From NCBI RefSeq assembly GCF_043876815.1, contig NZ_JBAWKA010000003.1, positions 1 to 64,000 on the forward strand: 64,000 bases of DNA, read 5' to 3'. Below, piece by piece: positions 1 to 10,200 of the stretch. The notes beneath the pieces were generated by a model. That model was not told the DNA's origin. It worked only from the letters and a program-made list of their open reading frames with translations, and did not search any database. The number at the start of each line of letters is the position of its first letter. The first letter of the stretch is position 1. The DNA comes from Gaetbulibacter_A sp043876815. Its GTDB lineage: Bacteria; Bacteroidota; Bacteroidia; Flavobacteriales; Flavobacteriaceae. The position numbers and the translations under genes are program-made.

Positions 1-480
1 ACCAAAGAAGACGGTACTACCGATATCATCAACAAAGCCGATCTGACCGATAACTTAGATGGCACGTATACCTTTACCAACAACGATGGCACTGACGTGA
101 CCTTTAATGCGGGCGGTCTTGTAGATGCTACAGACGATAACGCAGCTACTGAGATCAAGAAGATTGCGACGATCACCAAATCAGATGGTACAGAGGTAGA
201 TGTTGAAGAAACGGTAACCAACCTTGTAGACAATGCTGATGGTACCTTTACCTATACCAAAGAAGACGGTACTACCGATATCATCAACAAAGCCGATCTG
301 ACCGATAACTTAGATGGCACGTATACCTTTACCAACAACGATGGCACTGACGTGACCTTTAATGCGGGCGGTCTTGTAGATGCTACAGATGATAACGCAG
401 CTACTGAGATCAAGAAGATTGCGACGATCATCAAATCAGATGGTACAGAGGTAGATGTTGAAGAGACGGTAACCTCAGTA
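1..480 (+). repeat. 255-bp in-frame tandem repeats (85 codons)
   Basis: The segment starting at base 1 recurs at base 256 with only a few substitutions, for example acagac/acagat, atcacc/atcatc and gaagaa/gaagag. Identity breaks down at about 475. The period is a multiple of three, so copy-number change would keep the frame. Because the window opens inside a repeat, the number of copies upstream is unknown. Confidence 0.93.
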
Positions 481-1221
481 ATACAAGCCATAGGTAATGA
501 GGACACGGATGTGACCAACGGCGATGCCAAAACCATAGCCACCTATACCAATGAAAACGGTGATACAGCTACGGTGAACGAAACGACAACTTCCTTAAAT
601 CTGGTAACCAATGACAACACAACCCCGGGTGATTTGACGGACGATTTTGAAGAGCTGACCTATACAGATGAGAATGGAACGGCAAATGTGATTATGAGAC
701 GTACCACCGTAACAAAAATGGTGTTTAACGCAGAATATGCCGGCGCTGTAATACAGGCAGACGGTACAGATAACAGCCTGTCTATTAATACAACGAATTC
801 AGGTGCCCCTACTTTTATGAATTACTACGAAGCGAGTAATTATAATCAAGACGGTGGTTTCAATGATTACAATGTTGTGTTGCGGGTAACCCTTCCTGAT
901 GATTTTGATAGTTGGTCTTCAGATACCGATGCTATAGTAATTGATTTTGAAGGTACGTCAGATGCCACTTTTGAAGCTGATATCTTTGAGGAGGGCAATG
1001 CTATGGTCTTGAAAGATAATATGCCAGTTTTAGGTACGGGTGTAGGCGGTTTTGGATTTGCCGAAACTACTATTGCGGTAGCTGGAGACCTGACCGACCT
1101 CGTAGCAGAAGATACTTTTGTGATTGTGATCAAGCTAACTGTTACTGATGTAGCCATTATGGGCGATAGTTTGATCCGTATTGGTGACATCACCCTAAAC
1201 TACAATAGAAAAAGATTCTAA
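1..1221 (+). CDS. Repeat adhesin-like surface protein, 3' part (5' end outside window)
   Basis: The reading frame is open from base 1, so this is the C-terminal part (about 406 residues) of a larger protein whose start lies upstream. The first ~160 residues are 85-residue repeats (255 bp), encoded by almost identical DNA (copy 1 at 1-255, copy 2 from 256 to about 474). They are rich in Asp, Thr and Asn with motifs such as DGTYTFTNNDGTDV and DATDDNAATEIKK, typical of beta-strand-rich secreted Bacteroidota repeat proteins. A diverged repeat follows to about residue 220, then a non-repetitive C-terminal region of ~180 residues ending in YNRKRF. I see no type A or type B T9SS sorting domain at the end. 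The gene lies 15 bp upstream of the giant TSP3 protein and points the same way, so they are probably co-transcribed. Likely a cell-surface adhesin or stalk protein; its ligand cannot be inferred. Confidence 0.75.
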   Translation, partial: TKEDGTTDIINKADLTDNLDGTYTFTNNDGTDVTFNAGGLVDATDDNAATEIKKIATITKSDGTEVDVEETVTNLVDNADGTFTYTKEDGTTDIINKADLTDNLDGTYTFTNNDGTDVTFNAGGLVDATDDNAATEIKKIATIIKSDGTEVDVEETVTSVIQAIGNEDTDVTNGDAKTIATYTNENGDTATVNETTTSLNLVTNDNTTPGDLTDDFEELTYTDENGTANVIMRRTTVTKMVFNAEYAGAVIQADGTDNSLSINTTNSGAPTFMNYYEASNYNQDGGFNDYNVVLRVTLPDDFDSWSSDTDAIVIDFEGTSDATFEADIFEEGNAMVLKDNMPVLGTGVGGFGFAETTIAVAGDLTDLVAEDTFVIVIKLTVTDVAIMGDSLIRIGDITLNYNRKRF

Positions 1222-1236
1222 CAACCTCCAACGTTC

Positions 1237-4200
1237 ATGATGAATATACATATTACAGAACGAATATGGAGTGCTATTTTCTATAGTAGCACTTTTCTTA
1301 ATACACTCAAACAAAGAACCCAAGGTCAGCTTTGGCTTGGTACCTTTGTCGTATTGATATGCCTGTTAGGCACAACTAGTGTTAGTGCCCAGGATAATGA
1401 TGGTGACACAATTTCGAATCAATTTGATATTGATTCCGACAACGATGGTATCATAGATGCCATAGAGTTAGGATGTGAACCCAATTTTGTAACGGATGTA
1501 AGCAATGCAAATGAAGCCTATTGGCCTTTTGACAATAATACAAACGATGCATCCGGTAACTTACACAACGAAGTAGGCTCGGTGGGGGCAGTATATTCCA
1601 CTAATGCAATACAAGGAACACACGCCATCCGCTTTGGTAGTGGTGCTACAACCAGTCCTATCCAGTATAGTGATGGTACTTTTATGAATTCAGGAGGTAC
1701 TACCTTCAGTTATTCGGCCTGGATTTTACCCGACCCCGCTTCGTTTACTGGAAATGTAGTTATTATAGAGGAGGGGTCGAGTAGGCATGGATTAGCACTC
1801 TATTTAGATGATGGAAAACTGGCATTTTCAACCTTTAATTCCGATAACGGAGCTACAGTTATTCACTCGGGAACGGTTTTAAATACCTGGCATCATATAG
1901 CAGCCACTTTTGATAGCGGTATACTCACAGTATATTTAGATGGCGTACCGGAAACTAATACCGCGAGTTATAGCAATATTCCGGGTTATGGCAATCCCGG
2001 TGGTATTGGTGGGGTTATAAATTCATCGGCCGTTCCGGGAAATAATGGAGTTTTCTATGAAGGCTTAATAGATGCTTTCAGGTACAGTAGTTCGGAGGTT
2101 TGGAGTGCAGCTAATATTGATACAGAAAGTACTCTGAATTGTGCAGCCATAGATTCAGATACTGATGGCGTTCCAGATTATTTAGACCTGGATAGTGATG
2201 ATGATGGTTTACCGGACAACGTAGAAGCACAAGCGACCCAGTTATATGTGGTACCCGGTGTTTTTTCTGACACCAATAGTAATGGTATGAATGATGCGTT
2301 CGAGGTGAGTAACCTGAGCATGGTACCTGTAGATACAGATGGAGATGGTATGCCCGACTATTTAGATCCCGATTCTGATGACGATGGACAATCTGACTTA
2401 TTAGAAGGTCTTATTACCACGCCAACCGGTTCTAAAGGTTTAAATGGTTTATTTAATGATGCTGAAACTTCCGATGATTATAATGATGTAAACGGAAATG
2501 CTCATAATGATACGAGCTTCTTATTAAAAGACACAGATAGTGATACCAATACCAACGGAAGTAATGCAGATCCCGTCAATGATATTGATTTTGATTATCG
2601 CGATAAAATTTCCGATGTAGATACCGACAGTGATGGTATACTTAATCGCTTCGATACTGATGACGATAATGATGGTATTTCAGATGCCATTGAGTTAGGA
2701 TGTGAACCCAATTTTGTAACGGATGTAAGCAGTGCAGATGAAGCCTATTGGCCTTTTGAAAATAACACCAACGATGCATCCGGTAACGGAAACGATGAAG
2801 TAGGTTCCGTAACAGCAGTATATTCAAACATGTCAATGCAAGGTCAGTATTCCATTCACTTTGGCAGTGGTGCCACAACCACCCCTGTGCAATTTAGTGA
2901 CGGTACTTTTATGAATTCGGGAGGCTCTACCTTTAGTTATTCGGCTTGGATTTTACCCGATCCCACTTCGTTTACCGGAAATGTGGTTATTATGGAGGAG
3001 GGTTCGAATAAGCATGGATTAGCACTCTACTTAGATGATGGAAAACTGGCATTTTCAACTTATAGCTCAGATATCGAAGCTACAGTTATTCACCCGGGTA
3101 CGGTTTCAAATACCTGGCATCATATAGCAGCCACCTTTGATAATGGTACACTCACGGTATATTTAGATGGTGTGTCGGAAACAACTAATACGGGGGGTTA
3201 TACAAGTATTCCATCTTTTGCAAATCCCGGTGGCATTGGTGGGGTTTTAAGTTCATCGGCCGTTCCGGGAAACAATGGTGTTTCCTATGCAGGTTTAATA
3301 GATGCTTTCAGATACAGTAGTTCTGAAGTTTGGACCGCTGCCGATATTTACACAGAAAGTACTTTAAATTGTCCTTGCGTAGATACCGATACTGACGGTG
3401 TTACGGATGATTTAGATCTGGATAGTGATAATGATGGTATCCCTGATTCTATTGAGGGAAGCCTTGATAACGATGGCGATGGTATCTTAAATTTCAGAGA
3501 CATAGATTCCGATAACGACGGCATACCTGATAACATAGAAGCACAACCTACCAAAGATTATATGCCATCATCTGGTAATGACATGGACGGTGATGGCTTG
3601 GATGATTTATATGATGCTACCCCAAATGGCGGTATTGCAGGTTCTAATGGTCTTTCACCGGAAAATACAGATGGAATAGACAGTCCAGATTACTTAGACC
3701 TGGATTCTGATAATGATGGTATTTTCGATATCATAGAATCCGGCAGTAATTTACCGGATGCCAATACGGATGGAATGACGGATGGTGTCGTAGGTATTAA
3801 TGGTTTGGATAATACCGCAGAAAATAACGATAATTATGCCGATGTGAATGGTACTGCCTACACCACCCAATTTGAACTTTTAGATACAGATACCGATATC
3901 ACCTTATTTTCTACCATTGGAACTACCAATACCATAGATCAAACGCTTGCCAATCGAAATGGCAATACCAATGTAGATCTGGATTATCGTGATACCATTG
4001 CTGATGTGAATACAGATGGAGATACTCATAGTGCAAACAACCATGGTTTATACGATCGTTTTGAAGACATCGACGATGACAATGATGGGATTTTGGATGT
4101 TACAGAGGATGCGACCTCTAATGGTGATGCAGACGGATTACCAAATAGATTGGATTTGGATAGTGATGATGACGGCATTCCTGACAATATAGAAGCACAA

Positions 4201-7200
4201 CCCACAAGTGGGTTCATGCCAAGTGGTACTGATACGGATAGTGATGGTTTAGATGATACCTATGATGCTACCCCAAATGGTGGTATTGCAGGTTCTAATG
4301 GCCTTACACCAGAAAATACGGATGGAATTGACAGCCCTGACTATACTGATACAGATTCAGACAATGATGGGATATTAGATACTGATGAAACGACCTCTGA
4401 TTTTGATAGTGATGGTGTACCTAATTATAGAGATATTGACTCCGATAGTGATGGTATAGTAGATAGTGAAGAGGGCGATCCTAATTATTTAAATACCGAT
4501 TCCGATGGCGATGGTATCTCTGATAACGTAGAAGCGCAACCAACCATTGGGTTCAAAGCGCCAAGTGGGAATGATACGGATGGTGATGGCTTGGATGATG
4601 AATATGATGCTACCTCAAATGGTGGAATTGCAGGTTCAAACGGTCTTACAACGGAAAATACGGATGGGGTAGACAACCCTGATTTCACTGATACAGATTC
4701 AGACAACGATGGGATAAATGATTCTATTGAAACAACGATTGATACAGATAGCGATGGTATTTTAAATTATAGAGATCTAGACTCTGACAATGATGGTTTA
4801 CTCGATCAAACTGAAGGTGAGGTGAATTCTGATACTGATGCGCTGCCCAACTATTTAGACTTAGACAGTGACAATGACGGGATTACAGATAACGTGGAAG
4901 CACAGCCTACCAATTCTTATAGAGCACCATCCGGAATCGGCGGTACGGTAAATTTCATTGATAGTAACTCCGATGGTTTAGACGATAACTTTGATGCAGG
5001 CGTTGGGGGTGGTGCTGCTAGCGGGGTTGGTTTTACACCTTACGATAATGATTCTGATGGCACACCGGATTACATCGATAACAATACTGATAACGATACA
5101 GGTAATGATATAGAGGAACGCGGTGACGGGGCTCCAACAAGCCTTACTTCAACATCAGACACCGATAGTGATGGACTTTTAGATATTTTTGAGGGAACTA
5201 ATAATAATGACGGTTATGATGTAAACGATGAAAATATTATTGGTGATGACGGAGGTGCGGATGCTAATTTTGCTAGCTTTAATCTTCAGGCGAATTCGCA
5301 GTTGAATCCTAATGGTTCTAACGCCATAACCCCATTTACCAGAGATCTGTTGTTCAGACAATCCGGTTTAGACACAGATTCTGATGGTATAGCTGATATT
5401 ACCGACATTGACGATGACAATGACGGGATATTAGATGTTACGGAAGGTATGGTTGACACGGATGGTGATGGGATAATTAACTCACTTGATCTGGATAGCG
5501 AGAATGATGGGATTACAGATAATGTGGAAGCTCAGGCCACCAATGCTTACAGAGCACCATCAGGCCTTGGAAGCACGGCAGATTTTATTGATAGTAACTC
5601 GGATGGTTTAGATGATAATTTTGATGCGGGTATTATTGGCGGAGGTGCTGCTAATAGCGTTGGTTTTACTCCTTACAATAATGACTCTGATAGCACACCG
5701 GATTACATCGATAATAATTCTGATAATGACACAGAAGGTGATGATATTCAGGAACGCGGTGATGGGGCTCCAACAAGTCGTATTTCAACAACAGATACCG
5801 ATAATGATGGACTTTTAGATATTTTTGAGGGAACTAATAATAATGACGGTTATGATGTAAACGATGAAAATATTATTGGTGATGACGGAGGTGCGGATGC
5901 CAATTTTACCAGCTTTAATCTTCAAGCGAATTCGCAGTTGAATCCTACTGGTACTAGCAGCATTACGCCATTTACAAGAGACCTTTTGTTTAGGCAATCT
6001 GGTGTAGATACTGATTTTGATGGTATAGCGGATATTACAGATATAGACGATGATAATGATGGGATAACAGATGTTACCGAATCAGCTAATGTTGCTAGAA
6101 CTGGTGTTGCATCACAAAGTAGTACGGGAAGTTTTCCTGCGAGTAGAGCCATCGATGGCAATACAACAAGTAACTTCGCTTCAACTACCGGGTCCACAAC
6201 AACAGATTATTGGCAAGTAGACTTACGCAATGCCTATACTATCAATTCAATTAACATCATTAACAGGGATTGCTCGGAAGGCTGTAAGGATAGATTGAGT
6301 AATGTTTATGTAATGGTTTCAGATATGCCGTTTCCTTCGGATCTTGCCGGTTCTCTTGCTATTGCAGATTTTGTTTATCAGATTCCTGCTCCAACGGGAA
6401 ATGTGGATGTGGTCGTTGTACCTGTTTTCGCCAATTTGACAGGCCGCTATGTTCGCCTTCAAAAATCGGGAAATAATGTGCCTGATAATGTATTGGCTAC
6501 TGCTGAGGTACAAGTAATGTCACCTCGTGATTTTGATGGTGACGGTGTTTATAATCATCTTGATATAGATTCTGATAATGATGGTATCCCTGATAATTTG
6601 GAAGCTCAAAACTCAAGTTCATATACTGCGCCTAATCCTGATACTTCTTCGGATTATGTTACTAACTCCGGAATGAATTCAGCATATATTGGTATTGGTG
6701 GCCTGACCCCGGTAAACATTGATGCTGCTTTAACACCAGCCGACGTGTTTCCGGATTATCTGGATATTGATTCCGATAATGATGGTGTTTATGATAGAGA
6801 AGAAAGCAGAACAACAACAGTAGCATATGCCCTAGGTGATTCTGATCAAGATGGTCTGCAAGATGTCTTTGACATGGTAGTTCTGAGTAGCTCTACAATA
6901 AATTCTAATTCCAGCGAAGGAGTTACCAGTTTTGCTACTTCATTTTTGACAGATGAAGCTAATCCCGGTGTTGAATATGATTTTAGAAAACAATTAGATT
7001 CTGATCATGATGGCATACTTAATATGGTTGATATTGATGACGATAACGATGGTATTCTTGATGATAACGAATTTTTAGGTTCGGTTCAGTTAATCAATCA
7101 TGCATTAAGTGGAACAGCAACCCAAAGTTCCACTAACAGTACATTTCTAGCCAGTAACGCCATTGATGGCAATACAGCAGGTACAAGTGGTGCCAGCAAT

Positions 7201-10200
7201 ATAGCTCATACTAGTGGCGCAACATCATCAGATTGGTGGCAAGTAGATCTGGGTAGTAATCAGAGTATTAGTAAAGTTGAAATTTTTAGTAGAGACGGTT
7301 GTTGTGATGATAGATTAGGTAATGTTTATGTTCTCATTGCTGACACCCCATTCCCCGCAGATCCTAATGATCTTGCCGGCTCTCTGGCTAATGCAGATTT
7401 TGCTTATCAGCTTCCTACTGTAGTAACAGGAGATGAGATTGTTGAAGTCCCCAAAACAACAGGCAGATATGTAAGATTACAAAAATCGGGAAATAACCCT
7501 GGTGGCAATGTATTAAATCTTGCGGAGGTTGAAGTATCTGGTCGTGTAGTTAATCTTGCAACAAATGGGAATGCAACCCAAAGTTCTACTCAGAGTACAT
7601 TTTTTGCGAGTAATGCCATCGATGGCAATACCGCAGGTACAAGTGGTGCCAATAATATAGCGCATACCAGCGGGGCAACATCATCAGATTGGTGGCAAGT
7701 AGATCTGGGTAGTTATCATATTATTAGTACAGTTAACATCTTCAACAGAGACGGTTGTTGTGGGAATAGATTGAGTGATGTTTATGTTCTTATTGCTGAT
7801 ACACCATTTCCTGATGATCCTACTGATCTTGCTGGTTCTCTAACTAATGCAGATTTTACGCATCAAATTCCTTCTTCAATATCAGAGGAAGAGGACGTGG
7901 CTGTTGATGTCCCAAATATTTCAGGCAGATATGTAAGGTTGCAAAAATCAGGGATGAATACGCCTGATAATGTAATAAACATTGCTGAAGTTGAAGTGCT
8001 TACTAATATTCAACTTTTTGACATCGATGGTGATGGATATGACAATTCGGTGGATATTGATTCAGATAATGATGCTATACCCGATAATGTCGAGGCACAA
8101 AATACGCTGGAATATTTTGATTCTGATCTCGAAGATGATGATAATGACGGTTTGTTAAACAATTTTGATGAAACTCGCAGTAGTGGTGCTAGTGGCTCAA
8201 TTGGATTAATACCTATTAACACAGATGAACTTGATCTACCTGACTTTTTAGATACGGATTCTGATAATGATGGTATTAGTGATAATGATGAAAGTGGTGA
8301 GGCCGGCATGCTCTCCAATTCAGATTCTGACAGAGACGGTCTCGATGATAGTTATGATGACGTACTAACCACAGGTGCCCCGTTTGATGTAAATGATAAT
8401 ATGGATGACCCTAGAGTTGATTTACCGGATGCAGACGAAGATTTATTTTTAGGAGGAGGGTCAGATTATAGAGATGATACTACTGATCCTATTCAAGATC
8501 ATGATGGTGATGGAGTTAGAGATAATTTAGATATTGATGATGATAACGATGGTATATTAGATATCGATGAATGTGTTAACCCACGGCTTACCTCTCAATT
8601 AATCAATGGTAGTTTTGAAGAACCAATACTAGGTTATAGTTTCCCTCATAACGATGCGAGTCAAGTAGCAGGTTGGCAAACTACTGCTTTAGATAATAAT
8701 ATTGAAACGTTTGATAATTCCAGGTGGTCATCTTATACTGGAGTTACCAATACCGTTACAAGTGCTCAGGATGGACAATGGGCTGCAGAAATAAATGCTA
8801 CACAGTTTTCTCAATTATATCAGGATATTCCAACGGTACCCGGTGATATTGTGGAATGGTCGGTATATCATTTGGCTAGAGAAAGGGGTGATGCACCTTT
8901 TAGAGATGCTATGGTTATTGAGTTTGGGCCGCCTTCAGGTCCACTTGTAGTGCAGGCCGTTGCTACTTCAAATAATCTTAGCTGGCAAAGGTATTCCGGT
9001 ACGTATGTAATACCGGAAGGTCAGACGGTCACTCGATTTGGCTTTAGAGCTTTATATACAAATTCAGGTGGAAGAAGTACGGGTAATATCATTGATAATG
9101 TACAGTTTAATGTAAAGGAATGTTTAGACACGGATGGTGATTTGATAATTGACTATGAAGATCTAGATAGCGATGACGATGGTATTCCCGACAACGTGGA
9201 GGCACAAACTACTAAAGATTACATAGTTCCATCCGGTGCGGCTGGAACGGTAGATTTCATCGATAGTAACTCGGATGGATTGGATGATAATTTTGATGAC
9301 GGTATAATTGGAGGTGGTGCAGCTAATAGTAAAGGTTTTACACCGGTAGATACCGATGGTGACGGAATCCCTGATTTTTTAGATGAAGACTCTGATGGCG
9401 ATATGCTGACGGATTCGCTAGAAAGTGTTTCTCCGCATCCTTCAGGTTTAGTAGGAACCAATGGCTTGTTTAACAATGCCGAAGCCAACGATGATTATAG
9501 CGATGTAAACGGCAAGGCCCATGACGGCTCCCTGTTTATGCTTCTCAAAGACAATGTGATTTTAAATCCCGATGGTACGAATGCCATTCCTCTGATTACA
9601 GACTTCAACTATCGTCAGGGACTAGATACCGATGAAGATGGGATTGCAGATGTAGCCGATATAGACGATGACAACGATGGGATTTTGGATCAAATAGAGG
9701 GAATTCCAAATTTTTCGACTTATACATTTTTGGGAATTCGCAATGGTAGTGCCTACTATGTATCCAACAATACAACAAATTGGACGACGGCTAATAACGC
9801 AGCCACAACAGCTGGTGGTCATTTAGCAGCCATATCTAGTGCTGAGGAAAATGATTTTATTCGTCAGGCACTTAATAGTAATGGTTTTAGTACAGCTAGG
9901 GTTTGGATAGGATTTAATGATGTGGCCAACGAAGGCACTTTTGTTTGGACCAATGGAGAACCTGTAGTTTACACAAACTGGAATACAGGTGAACCTAATA
10001 ATTCTGGAGGTGAACAGGATTTTGGTCAAATGCAAACAAGTGGTAAATGGGATGATGGCAGTGCTTCTACAATTCAAAGAGCTGTATTGGAAATAGCCAT
10101 ATTAGACACAGATGGCGATGGTTTAGCGGATGTATTAGACCTAGATTCCGACAACGATGGTATACCGGATATTATTGAAGCCGGTGGCATTGATACTGAT

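Noticed and set aside
252..9488. Many Ser/Pro-rich minus-strand frames of 60-110 codons across the adhesin genes
   Set aside because: They are antisense shadows of the Asp-rich repeats (GAT/GAC codons read backwards as ATC/GTC, and TCA/TCT runs) and recur wherever the repeat occurs. No independent start signals or domain content.
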